A program made the translations under genes and the position numbers. Of a DNA stretch of 17,361 bases, positions 1 to 7,716 are shown piece by piece. The DNA comes from Ignavibacteriaceae bacterium (GTDB taxonomy: Bacteria > Bacteroidota > Ignavibacteria > Ignavibacteriales > Ignavibacteriaceae). The DNA lies in NCBI GenBank assembly GCA_025449775.1, contig JANWIS010000204.1, positions 1-17,361 on the forward strand. Direction: 5' to 3'. The notes under the pieces were generated by a model. It was not told where the DNA came from. It ran no database searches and saw nothing but the letters and a program-made list of their open reading frames with translations. Position 1 is the first letter of the stretch. Every line of letters starts with the position of its first letter.

Positions 1-1
1 C

Positions 2-340
2 GGCCGGAAAGTTGGAAAAGAACTGAACTTCTCTCAAACTGACTTGACGATAATCGCAACCGTTATTTCAGAGCTTGCAAGAAATATTATTGTGTTTGCA
101 AATAAAGGAAGCATAATAGTAAAAAAGATTAAACAGGGAAGTAAATTGGGAATTGCAATTACAGCCGAAGATAATGGACCCGGAATACACGATGTTTTTC
201 TAGCTATGCAGGATGGATATTCTACAGGAAGGGGTTTAGGTTTGGGTTTGCCCGGGGTCAGGAGATTAATGGATGAGTTTGAAATATTTTCGGAAAAAGG
301 GAAAGGTACAAAAGTGAGTGTAATAAAATGGATTTTTTAA
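2..340 (+). CDS. rsbT: RsbT-like serine/threonine switch kinase (5' end outside window)
   Basis: This is the C-terminal 112 residues or so of an RsbT-type protein kinase of the GHKL ATPase fold. In stressosome systems RsbT is held by RsbR/RsbS, phosphorylates them, and on release activates a downstream partner. The frame is open to the window edge, with RsbT-like residues GKELNFSQTDLTIIATVISE before any start codon, so the true start lies upstream. Visible ATPase motifs are the N-box (ELARNI), the G1 box (DNGPGI) and the glycine-rich lid GRGLGLGLPGVRRL. Family members are about 130 residues, so roughly 20 are missing. The stop is one base before the next ATG, indicating translational coupling with the phosphatase. 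Anti-sigma factors of the RsbW type are related, but the GLGLGLPGVRRLMDEF segment is typical of RsbT. Confidence 0.88.
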   Translation, partial: GRKVGKELNFSQTDLTIIATVISELARNIIVFANKGSIIVKKIKQGSKLGIAITAEDNGPGIHDVFLAMQDGYSTGRGLGLGLPGVRRLMDEFEIFSEKGKGTKVSVIKWIF

Positions 341-341
341 T

Positions 342-1112
342 ATGCCACATTCTATTAATCTGACAAACGTTTCGTACAGTGCTTCTTCAGTAGCTTTCCC
401 GGGACAAAAAGAATCAGGAGATTTATATATTGTTAAGGAACTTCCGGAAAAAGTATTAATTGGAGTTGTTGATGGAATGGGTCACGGACATGAAGCAGCT
501 TTAGCTGCAAAAGTTGCTATCGATACTGTTAAGGAAAATTCAGAATTATCAATAATAGAATTAATCAAACTTAGTCATGAAGAATTAAAACCCACAAGAG
601 GAGCTGTACTGGCATTGGCTTCAATTAATTATATTGATGAAACTATTTCATGGGTAAGTATTGGAAATGTGGAAGGCATGTTATTGCGTTCAGACCAGGA
701 CATAAAACCATCATACGAAAGTATTTTTATGTGTCCTGGAGTTTTAGGTTATCGGCTAACTCAGATTAATGCTTCGATTGTTCCGATATCGAAAGGAGAT
801 TTATTAATTTTCTCTACCGATGGCATCAGGAATGATTACGTATTACGTATTGCAGCTGATGCTAATTTTACCGTAAATCAATCATCCCGAATTGCAGAAC
901 AATCTAAAGTTGATTTGTCAAATGAATCATTTGTCGGTTATGAAGAACAAAATAAATTAACCGTCGGTGACTATGACCGTGAATTATCAATTTTTCATAA
1001 AGGAGTTATGAATGCATCTCCATATAAAATTACCAAATACATTGCTAATCGGTTTACCAAAGGTTCGGATGATGCTTTGGTTTTAGCAGTAAAGTACTTA
1101 GGAAAAAAATAA
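342..1112 (+). CDS. rsbX: RsbX-like SpoIIE-family PP2C phosphatase
   Basis: A 256-residue soluble phosphatase of the SpoIIE/PP2C family. The metal-binding landmarks are in order: ESGD at 24-27, DGMGHG at 44-49, RGAVLALA at 86-93, the GN of SIGNVEG at 108-109, STDGI at 158-162 and SDDALVLAV at 242-250. RsbX removes phosphate from RsbR/RsbS and resets the stressosome. The position straight after RsbT, with one base between stop and start, supports that role over an RsbU or SpoIIAB-partner role. There is no N-terminal regulatory domain, as expected for RsbX. Residues about 165-225 form a polar stretch between the last two motifs that seems long for a minimal RsbX of around 200 residues. The symbol is given by family and context; a general SpoIIE phosphatase is the alternative. 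Confidence 0.8.
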   Translation: MPHSINLTNVSYSASSVAFPGQKESGDLYIVKELPEKVLIGVVDGMGHGHEAALAAKVAIDTVKENSELSIIELIKLSHEELKPTRGAVLALASINYIDETISWVSIGNVEGMLLRSDQDIKPSYESIFMCPGVLGYRLTQINASIVPISKGDLLIFSTDGIRNDYVLRIAADANFTVNQSSRIAEQSKVDLSNESFVGYEEQNKLTVGDYDRELSIFHKGVMNASPYKITKYIANRFTKGSDDALVLAVKYLGKK

Positions 1113-1351
1113 ACAGAGTCTGTATTGGAATTGAATGAAGAGTTCCGAGTTGAGTATGAAAATGCTTTAAAAAGTTATATCCTCGATAACCAGGAAATTG
1201 CTTAAACCGTGCTTATGAGCTTGGGAGGAAATCCCTTCAGAGTGGTCATTCCATACTTGACACAGCCCGTCTCAACTCCGAATTAATTTTTAAAATACTG
1301 AGTGAAACCGATAATAATAATGATAAAGAACAAATAGTTTCTTCTGCTACA
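1113..1351 (+). other. Frameshifted RsbU-type N-terminal (RsbT-docking) domain of the downstream kinase
   Basis: This 239-base stretch is coding sequence rather than spacer. Frame 3 from 1113 reads TESVLELNEEFRVEYENALK and continues to EIA before a TAA at 1203-1205. Frame 2 from 1202 continues LNRAYELGRKSLQSGHSILD, then TARLNSELIFKILSE, and runs without a stop into the ATG at 1352. Joined, the two halves read EIA-LNRAYELGRKSL, the signature of the RsbU N-terminal four-helix domain (Pfam RsbU_N), which binds RsbT in Bacillus. The C-terminal part of the domain, FFTEYLSPFVMTFKGF, lies in the kinase reading frame after 1352. A missing T near 1200-1204 (gcttaaac for gctttaaac) restores the frame. 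Frame 2 is closed by a stop at 1187-1189 and has no ATG, GTG or TTG before 1352. Possible original starts are TTG at 1125 or 1131; neither has a clear ribosome binding site. Confidence 0.75.
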
Positions 1352-3670
1352 ATGTTTTTTACAGAATACCTTTCACCCTTTGTTATGACTTTCAAAGGAT
1401 TTATGGATGTAGTTGAAAATCTTAAAAGAGAAGTCAGCGTTAGGATGCAAACTGAAGATACATACAGGCAGAGTGTAAATTATTATGAAGCACTACTCAG
1501 AAATGCACTTGATATCATTACAATTCTTGATAAGCAGGGAAACATGATTTTTTATAATGCTTCAGTTACACGGATACTTGGGTATTCAGAAGATGAGCTT
1601 TTAAATAAAAATGTTTTTGAATTTATACATCCCGATGACATTGACGGAGTTCTTGAGTTATTTAACAAAGCCATTACTATACCTAGTTATACAGCAACCA
1701 CCGAGTTCCGCTTCAGACATAAGAAAGGTGATTGGGTTATCCTGGAATCTGTAGGAAAAAATATGCTTACCGATCCTGATATATCAGGTGTTATTGTAAA
1801 TTCAAGGGATGTAACCGACAGACGTAACCTTGAAGAGATACGAAGAAAATATGAATTCATTGCAAATGCTTCTCTTGAATTGACCGGGCTAATCAACAGA
1901 GAATATAAATATGAGGCTGTAAATGATGCATACTGCCTGGCATTATCGAGGGAGAGATCTGAAATAATAGGTAAAAGTATTTCAGAAATTTTTGGACGTG
2001 AAACTTTTATTAATTCAATTAAAGATAAAATTGACAGGGCATTTAAAGGTTCTGAGATTATATATGAAACATGGTTTACTCTTCCTGTTCTTGGAAAAAT
2101 ATATATGGAACTGGCTTACTATCCTTACAAGAACAAGAGCAACAACGTAACCCACGTTGTTTTTAGAAACCGTGATATAACAGAACGAAAAAAACGGGAA
2201 GATGAAATAAAGAACAGCCAGATTCAGCTTGCCGAAGCCCAGCAAATTGCTCATATAGGAAGCTGGGAATGGTCAACCAATTCAAATACTATCTGGTGTT
2301 CTGATGAGCTGTGCAGAATATTAGGATTAGACCCAGACCAGAAACAGATTTCTTACAAACAATTTCTAAGTTATGTAGATATACAAGACCGGAAAAAATT
2401 AAACATCAAAATGATGAATGCACTAAATACTTCTACTCCTTTTATTATGGAACATAAAACTTTAATAAAAGATGGCATCAGCAAAATTTTACAGACAAGA
2501 GGCAAAGTAGTTTTTGATGAAAATAAACTTTCATCTAAATTGATTGGTACAAGTCAGGATGTAACAGAACAAGTATTTACACAACAGGCAATAAAATCTT
2601 CCGAAATAAAATACCGCAGATTATTTGAAACTTCCAAAGAAGGAATAATATTGCTTGATGCTTCAACAGGAGTTATCAGTGACATCAATCCATTTGTAAC
2701 AGATTTACTCGGTTTTCCAAAAGAAAATTATGTTGGTAAAAAACTTTGGGAAACAAAAGCTGTAAAAGGAATCCCGGATTCGGAGAATGCTTTCAGAGAA
2801 CTAACAAAAAAAAGTTATACTAGATTTGAAGAACTGGACCTAAATACCAAAAACAATAAAAAAGTTAAAATAGAATTTATAAGCATAGCTTATACTGTCA
2901 ATAGTGATAAACTTATTCAATGCCATCTGTGGGATGTTACTGAAAGAAAAATTTTACAAGAGAAACTTAACCGGTCAGCTAAACAGCGTGCTGAAGATTT
3001 GAAAAAATTTGCACATTCTATTCAGCATGCACAGGAAGAAGAACGGCTGAGAATTTCGAGAGAGTTGCATGATGATGTTTGTCAGCGTCTTACTGCATTG
3101 AAATTCCAATTAAATATTTTTGAAGATAAAATGCAGAACAGCAAGCAGGTTGGAATAACAAAAATAAGACAGGTGAAAAAAGAAATTGATGACCTTATAG
3201 TTGAAGTTCGGGGAATCTCTTCAAACCTGAGACCAACAGCTCTTGATCATTTTGGATTAGTAACAGCTCTTAGACTGCTCTGTTCAGAATCGAAAAAAAT
3301 TCATCCGGTTAAAATTAATTTTAAATCGAATATTCAGACCTTCCGGCATTTTGATCCTAATATAGAAATTGCTTTATACAGGATTGGACAGGAAGCACTA
3401 TCAAATTGTATGAAATATTCCAAAGCAAAAGAAATAAATCTGAAGCTCTCAGAAAACGAAAGTAAAATTTTGCTTAAGGTTGCAGATAACGGACTGGGAT
3501 TTGATATTAATAAATATTATAACCAATCCGATTCGCAGAATGGTCATTATGGACTCATCAATATGCGTGAACGTGCTGAACAGCTTCACGGCTTGTTCAA
3601 TATAAAATCAGCAAAAGGAAAAGGAACGAGTGTCGAAGTAACAATTCCGATAACAAAGAATAAACAATGA
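1352..3670 (+). CDS. Multi-PAS sensor histidine kinase (HisKA_3/NarX type) with RsbU_N remnant
   Basis: A 772-residue cytoplasmic-looking kinase with no evident membrane segment. Residues 1-28 are the end of an RsbU_N domain whose start lies upstream in another frame. Four PAS domains follow at about 44-156, 166-277, 294-405 and 417-530; the first, third and fourth end in DVT and the second in DIT. A coiled segment (540-562) leads to a HisKA_3 dimerisation region with the phospho-accepting histidine H573 in RISRELHDDVCQRL. The HATPase domain (about 670-766) shows EALSNCMKYSKA, DNGLGF at 712-717 and GLINMRERAEQL. It would phosphorylate the NarL-type regulator whose ATG overlaps its TGA (ATGA). 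The ATG at 1352 has no Shine-Dalgarno sequence and sits inside a conserved domain, so it is probably not the native start. If the frameshift is real, any product may lack RsbT control. Confidence 0.88.
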   Translation: MFFTEYLSPFVMTFKGFMDVVENLKREVSVRMQTEDTYRQSVNYYEALLRNALDIITILDKQGNMIFYNASVTRILGYSEDELLNKNVFEFIHPDDIDGVLELFNKAITIPSYTATTEFRFRHKKGDWVILESVGKNMLTDPDISGVIVNSRDVTDRRNLEEIRRKYEFIANASLELTGLINREYKYEAVNDAYCLALSRERSEIIGKSISEIFGRETFINSIKDKIDRAFKGSEIIYETWFTLPVLGKIYMELAYYPYKNKSNNVTHVVFRNRDITERKKREDEIKNSQIQLAEAQQIAHIGSWEWSTNSNTIWCSDELCRILGLDPDQKQISYKQFLSYVDIQDRKKLNIKMMNALNTSTPFIMEHKTLIKDGISKILQTRGKVVFDENKLSSKLIGTSQDVTEQVFTQQAIKSSEIKYRRLFETSKEGIILLDASTGVISDINPFVTDLLGFPKENYVGKKLWETKAVKGIPDSENAFRELTKKSYTRFEELDLNTKNNKKVKIEFISIAYTVNSDKLIQCHLWDVTERKILQEKLNRSAKQRAEDLKKFAHSIQHAQEEERLRISRELHDDVCQRLTALKFQLNIFEDKMQNSKQVGITKIRQVKKEIDDLIVEVRGISSNLRPTALDHFGLVTALRLLCSESKKIHPVKINFKSNIQTFRHFDPNIEIALYRIGQEALSNCMKYSKAKEINLKLSENESKILLKVADNGLGFDINKYYNQSDSQNGHYGLINMRERAEQLHGLFNIKSAKGKGTSVEVTIPITKNKQ

Positions 3671-4329
3671 AAAAAATAAAAATTTTATTTGCAGACGACC
3701 ACGCAATTGTACGAGATGGATTAAGGCTTCTTTTCAAGAGCGATCCACAATTCAGTATTGTTGGTGAAGCTTCTAATGGTGAAGAAGCATTGCAGCTTGT
3801 TGAGAAACACAGACCGAATGTTGCTGTTTTAGATATCTCAATGCCAAAGCTTAACGGTATTGAAGCAACAAAAATTATTAAGGAAAAATATCCTCTTACT
3901 AAAGTTCTGATCCTTACGATACATGAAAATGAAGAATATATTCAGCAAATGATACTCGCCGGTGCAGATGGTTACGTTGTTAAGAATGCCGAGAAGAAAG
4001 AAATTTTTGATGGAGTTCGTGCAGTTGCAAATAATGAATCATTCTTCTCGCCGAGTGTTTCTAAAGTTCTGCTTGAAGCCCTTATAAAAAGAACCAGGAA
4101 AAATGATGAGCCAGAATCAAATATCTACAATAAATTAACACGTCGGGAAATAGAAGTGCTGCGTTTTATTGCCGATGGACTAACGAGTAAAGAAATATCA
4201 CAGAAATTATTTTTAAGCATTAGTACTATCAACAGTCATCGAACAAATATGATGAAGAAATTAGATATTCACGATACTGCTTCACTTGTAAGATATGCAA
4301 TTCAGAATAACTTAGTTCAGATGAAATAA
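3667..4329 (+). CDS. NarL/FixJ-family response regulator
   Basis: A 220-residue two-domain transcriptional regulator. The receiver domain (about 3-120) has the acidic pair D10-D11, phospho-acceptor D56 in VAVLDISMP, T84 and K106, so it should be phosphorylatable. The C-terminal LuxR/GerE helix-turn-helix (about 153-217) shows LTRREIEVLRFIADGLTSKE followed by ISTINSHRTNMMKKL, the usual DNA-recognition pattern. The start overlaps the stop of the HisKA_3 kinase by four bases, the normal partner arrangement for NarX/NarL-type pairs. Target genes cannot be read from the window. It is the likely transcriptional output of the RsbT/kinase module. A weak hairpin follows the stop, so the operon may end here. 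Confidence 0.93.
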   Translation: MKKIKILFADDHAIVRDGLRLLFKSDPQFSIVGEASNGEEALQLVEKHRPNVAVLDISMPKLNGIEATKIIKEKYPLTKVLILTIHENEEYIQQMILAGADGYVVKNAEKKEIFDGVRAVANNESFFSPSVSKVLLEALIKRTRKNDEPESNIYNKLTRREIEVLRFIADGLTSKEISQKLFLSISTINSHRTNMMKKLDIHDTASLVRYAIQNNLVQMK

Positions 4330-4343
4330 TCATAGCGAAAAAT

Positions 4344-4406
4344 GTTAGTTAAACGGCTGATGTGACTCAGTATAACTAACTAGTTAATAACGCATTATTT
4401 TTTAAT
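4344..4406 (+). terminator. Possible weak terminator after the response regulator
   Basis: An imperfect stem-loop lies 15 bases after the stop. The outer 8-bp arms are gttagtta (4344-4351) and taactaac (4373-4380), and an inner 4-bp stem is ctga (4357-4360) with tcag (4367-4370). A short AT hairpin, aataa-cgca-ttatt, follows at 4387-4400 and runs into a T tract. The stems are AT-rich and the first has no adjacent T tract, so termination would be inefficient. Confidence 0.35.
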
Positions 4407-4504
4407 TCCATTCTCTTAATCAAATCTGTTTAAAATTTTCGTTCGACTATCTAATTAGAAAATCAACACAACTGCCAATTGAAAACAGCCGTATTCATAC
4501 ATAA

Positions 4505-4519
4505 AATTACACCGTAATT
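4505..4519. promoter_or_regulatory. 15-bp inverted repeat before the single-domain receiver gene
   Basis: AATTAC-ACC-GTAATT is a perfect 6-bp inverted repeat around a 3-base centre, ending 17 bases before the ATG at 4537. The position suits an operator overlapping the start of the transcript. It is AT-rich and short, so chance is a real alternative. The rest of the 207-base gap from 4330 to 4536 has no clear -24/-12 element and no recognisable promoter motif. Confidence 0.25.
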
Positions 4520-4536
4520 AAAATCAGTTAATTATT

Positions 4537-4947
4537 ATGAAGATGAATAAAACCAAAGCAAATATTGCAAACGCACTTGTGGTTGATGACAACGATAATT
4601 TCCGTTCAAACTACATCGAATATCTTAATTTTCAAACCGACCTGAACATAGTCGGAGAAGCTAAAGATGGTTATGAAGCGATTCAACTTATCCAAAAGCT
4701 AAGTCCGGATATAGTCTTTATGGATATTTCAATGCCCAAAATGGATGGCTTAACTGCCGCACATCTTATAAAGGAAAAATTTCCTCTAGTTAAAGTTGTA
4801 ATTATAACAATCCACGAAAAAGAAATATTTAAAGAAGTTGCAGGTACTTTACCTGTTGATGGTTTTATAAACAAGACAGCAATTTCGCATGAACTTCCGA
4901 AGCTGTTAAAAAGACTTGAAGTTTATTCAAATACACCAATCGGATAA
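4537..4947 (+). CDS. Single-domain (CheY-like) response regulator
   Basis: A 136-residue protein made almost only of a receiver domain, with no output domain. Phosphorylation residues are present: D17-D18 in VVDDND, acceptor D63 in IVFMDISMP, T91 in IITIHE and K113 in FINKT. It resembles the receiver of the NarL-type regulator upstream (shared VGEA.(D/N)G.EA.QL, DISMPK and I.KEK.PL.KV), so it may have arisen from a duplicated NarL-family receiver that lost its HTH. It lies 94 bases before a sigma-54 activator that has no receiver, and the two may act together as a split NtrC-type regulator; this is inference. No cognate kinase is adjacent. The multi-PAS kinase upstream is a candidate phosphodonor. 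The intervening 4948-5041 shows only A-rich sequence. Confidence 0.88.
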   Translation: MKMNKTKANIANALVVDDNDNFRSNYIEYLNFQTDLNIVGEAKDGYEAIQLIQKLSPDIVFMDISMPKMDGLTAAHLIKEKFPLVKVVIITIHEKEIFKEVAGTLPVDGFINKTAISHELPKLLKRLEVYSNTPIG

Positions 4948-5041
4948 TTGATTTTAAAAATTTACAGCAAAGGAAAAATTGAACCCACATTACCTGTTTA
5001 CCATTCAGCAAAAAACAAAAACAAAATAATGGGTTATTAAA

Positions 5042-6037
5042 ATGCAGGAAAACAAGTTAATGCATAGGGAGGGCGGAGATATTAATGAAACATTTAACAA
5101 GACTAATATTGATTTTATAGGAAATAATTCCCGTGTTCGGGAAATTTACTCCGTTATCAACCTTGTAGCAGATTCTATTACACCTGTTTTAATTACTGGC
5201 GAAAGCGGAACAGGAAAAGATGTAGTTGCACGATTAATTCATTCTAAAAGTCCGAGAGCAGAAAAACCTTACGTTGCTATTAATTGTGCTGCAGTGCCAA
5301 AAGATGTTTTTGAAAATGAATTGTTCGGACACGAACAGGGTGCATTTACAGGTGCTACTGCAAAAAAATCAGGTTATTTAGAAATGGCTAACGGTGGAAC
5401 GTTGTTCTTTGATGAACTTGCCGAAATGTCAACTGATACACAAGCTAAACTTCTGAGAGTAATTGAAAACAAATCTTTCAGACGGCTTGGTGGAAAGGAT
5501 GAAATTCATGTCGATGTAAGAATGCTTGCTGCAACAAATAAGAAGATTGATGATGCAATCAGAGATGGTGAAATGCGTAAAGATCTTTATTACAGGTTCA
5601 GTGTGATTGAAATTCATTTACCACCTTTGAGAGAACGCAAAGAAGATATTCCGATTCTTATAAACTATTTCTTCGCACACTTCTGCAAAATCCATTTTAA
5701 AAACTTAAAGAAACTTTCAGAAGAATCTCATAACCTAATGCTTCGGTATGATTGGCCGGGAAATATAAGGGAGCTAAAAAATGCAATCGAACGGCTTGTA
5801 ATAATGTGTCCTGAAGATATTATTTCACCGAACTATCTTGCAACTAATATCTCCGATGCAAAATTCCAGGAAGATAAAATCAGCATAACTGTGGGAACAT
5901 CATTAAGAAAAGCGGAAGAAGAAATCATACTGAGGACATTAGATGCTGTTGATAATAATAAATCCAAAGCTGCATTTGTTTTAGGGCTGAGCAGAAAAGC
6001 TTTATACAACAAGTTGGCGAGAATTGATAAATATTAA
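5042..6037 (+). CDS. Sigma-54-dependent transcriptional activator (AAA+ and Fis HTH, no receiver)
   Basis: A 331-residue bacterial enhancer-binding protein reduced to its central and DNA-binding domains. The AAA+ domain (about 23-253) has Walker A GESGTGKD at 53-60, the sigma-54-contacting GAFTGA loop at 100-105, Walker B GGTLFFDEL at 118-126, RRLGG at 147-151, an arginine-finger region RKDLYYRFSV at 179-188 and the WPGNIRELKNAIE segment at 238-250. The Fis-type HTH is at about 288-329 (NNKSKAAFVLGLSRKALYNK). Usual NtrC relatives of about 450 residues carry an N-terminal receiver; here that is a separate gene just upstream. ATG 5042 has no ribosome binding site, while the in-frame ATG at 5060 follows aggaa by nine bases and may be the real start. 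Only 20 bases separate it from malate synthase, so co-transcription is likely. Confidence 0.9.
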   Translation: MQENKLMHREGGDINETFNKTNIDFIGNNSRVREIYSVINLVADSITPVLITGESGTGKDVVARLIHSKSPRAEKPYVAINCAAVPKDVFENELFGHEQGAFTGATAKKSGYLEMANGGTLFFDELAEMSTDTQAKLLRVIENKSFRRLGGKDEIHVDVRMLAATNKKIDDAIRDGEMRKDLYYRFSVIEIHLPPLRERKEDIPILINYFFAHFCKIHFKNLKKLSEESHNLMLRYDWPGNIRELKNAIERLVIMCPEDIISPNYLATNISDAKFQEDKISITVGTSLRKAEEEIILRTLDAVDNNKSKAAFVLGLSRKALYNKLARIDKY

Positions 6038-6057
6038 GTTTATGTAACAAAGTAAAA

Positions 6058-7665
6058 ATGAATACATTAATAGATATAAATGAATCTGTAGCAGAAATAA
6101 AAGGAAGAATAACTCCTTCCGTAAAAGAAATCCTGACTACCGAAGCAATAATGTTTTTAGGCAAACTTCATTCGCGGTTTAACTTAAGAAGAAAAGAATT
6201 ACTATGGTTAAGAGAAAGAAGACAGTCAAAAATTAACTTGGGAAAAATGCCTGACTTTTTAAAGGAAACTCTTTCAATCCGTGAAAGTAAATGGACTGTT
6301 GCTCCGTTGCCGCATGATCTGATTGACAGAAGAGTTGAAATAACCGGACCTGTTGAGAGAAAAATGATTATAAATGCTTTAAACTCCGGTGCAAAGGTTT
6401 TTATGGCCGACTTTGAAGATTCTAACTCACCAACCTGGAATAATATAATTGATGGACAGATTAATCTGAGAGATGCTGTAAATAAATCTATTACATATAG
6501 TCAACCTGGTAACGGAAAAATTTATAAGCTCAATGACAAGACAGCAACTCTGATGATACGGCCAAGAGGCTGGCATTTAGATGAAAAACATTTCCAGGTC
6601 GGTAATGAAAATATTTCAGCATCATTGTTTGACTTTGGACTGTTCTGCTTTCACAATGCAAAGAAATTAATTGAAAATGGAACAGGGCCTTACTTTTATC
6701 TACCCAAGATCGAAAATCATCTTGAAGCAAGATTATGGAATGATGTATTTGTTTTTACACAGAGAGAACTCGGTATTACGGTGGGAACAATAAAAGCTAC
6801 TGTTCTAATTGAAACAATTCTTGCAGCATTTGAGATGGACGAAATTCTATATGAGTTAAAAGATCACTCGGCAGGGTTAAACTGCGGAAGATGGGATTAC
6901 ATTTTCAGCATTGCGAAAAAATTCCGGAACAATCCAAAATATATTTTACCCGACCGTGCACAGGTGACAATGACGACACATTGCATGAGATCATATTCAC
7001 TTTTGTTAATTAAAACCTGTCATAAAAGAAATGTTCATGCCATTGGCGGAATGGCTGCATACATTCCAATAAAAGATAATCCATCGGCGAACGAAATGGC
7101 ATTGGACAAGGTACGTTTGGATAAAGAAAGAGAAGTCAAAGACGGACATGATGGTTCGTGGGTTGCACATCCGGGACTCGTTGAGACTGCAAAGAAAATG
7201 TTTGATATGTATATGCCGGATTCTAATCAAATAAATAATAAAAGAGAGGATATCAAAATATCTGCATCTGATCTGCTCACTCCACCAACTGGAACAATAA
7301 CTCGCGAAGGATTAAGGACGAATATTGATATCGGAATAAAGTACATCGAATCATGGCTAAGCGGAAACGGTTGTGTTCCAATTTACAATCTGATGGAAGA
7401 TGCTGCAACGGCTGAGATATCAAGAACACAGCTCTGGCAATGGATGAACAATCCAAATTGCAAATTTAATGATGGGACTATGATCACTGAAGAAATTTAT
7501 GAATCATATTTAAAAACTGAACTGGAAAAAATGAAAAACAATATTGGTGAAGAAAGTTTTTCCAAACATCATTACTTATTCGCTGCACAAATATTCGATA
7601 ATCTTGTGAGAGACAAAGAATTCTGTGATTTCCTTACTTTGAAAGCTTATGAGTATTTGAATTAA
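6058..7665 (+). CDS. aceB: Malate synthase A
   Basis: Malate synthase condenses glyoxylate with acetyl-CoA to form malate, the second step of the glyoxylate shunt in the cytoplasm. At 535 residues it matches the A isoform, not the roughly 720-residue G isoform. The family signature KDHSAGLNCGRWDYIF is complete at 268-283. Other conserved parts are MADFEDSNSPTW (116-127), the arginine in IRPRGWH, the acidic IET in the TIM barrel, and MEDAATAEISR near the C-terminus, which carries the expected catalytic aspartate. The gene starts 20 bases after the sigma-54 activator and is followed 51 bases later by isocitrate lyase, with no terminator in either gap. No Shine-Dalgarno sequence precedes the ATG. 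Confidence 0.97.
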   Translation: MNTLIDINESVAEIKGRITPSVKEILTTEAIMFLGKLHSRFNLRRKELLWLRERRQSKINLGKMPDFLKETLSIRESKWTVAPLPHDLIDRRVEITGPVERKMIINALNSGAKVFMADFEDSNSPTWNNIIDGQINLRDAVNKSITYSQPGNGKIYKLNDKTATLMIRPRGWHLDEKHFQVGNENISASLFDFGLFCFHNAKKLIENGTGPYFYLPKIENHLEARLWNDVFVFTQRELGITVGTIKATVLIETILAAFEMDEILYELKDHSAGLNCGRWDYIFSIAKKFRNNPKYILPDRAQVTMTTHCMRSYSLLLIKTCHKRNVHAIGGMAAYIPIKDNPSANEMALDKVRLDKEREVKDGHDGSWVAHPGLVETAKKMFDMYMPDSNQINNKREDIKISASDLLTPPTGTITREGLRTNIDIGIKYIESWLSGNGCVPIYNLMEDAATAEISRTQLWQWMNNPNCKFNDGTMITEEIYESYLKTELEKMKNNIGEESFSKHHYLFAAQIFDNLVRDKEFCDFLTLKAYEYLN

Positions 7666-7716
7666 ATGTAATGCTCTATTAAATAAATTTTTCAATTAAA
7701 GATAAGCGAGATAAAT

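Noticed and set aside
1196..1206. Programmed ribosomal frameshifting at the RsbU_N break
   Set aside because: The junction gaaattgcttaaac has no X-XXY-YYZ slippery heptamer in the zero frame and no obvious downstream pseudoknot. A base loss or sequencing error is simpler.
6010..6035. Sigma-54 promoter before aceB (ttggcgagaattgataa)
   Set aside because: It has a TGGC element but no TTGC at the right spacing, and it lies within the end of the activator gene.
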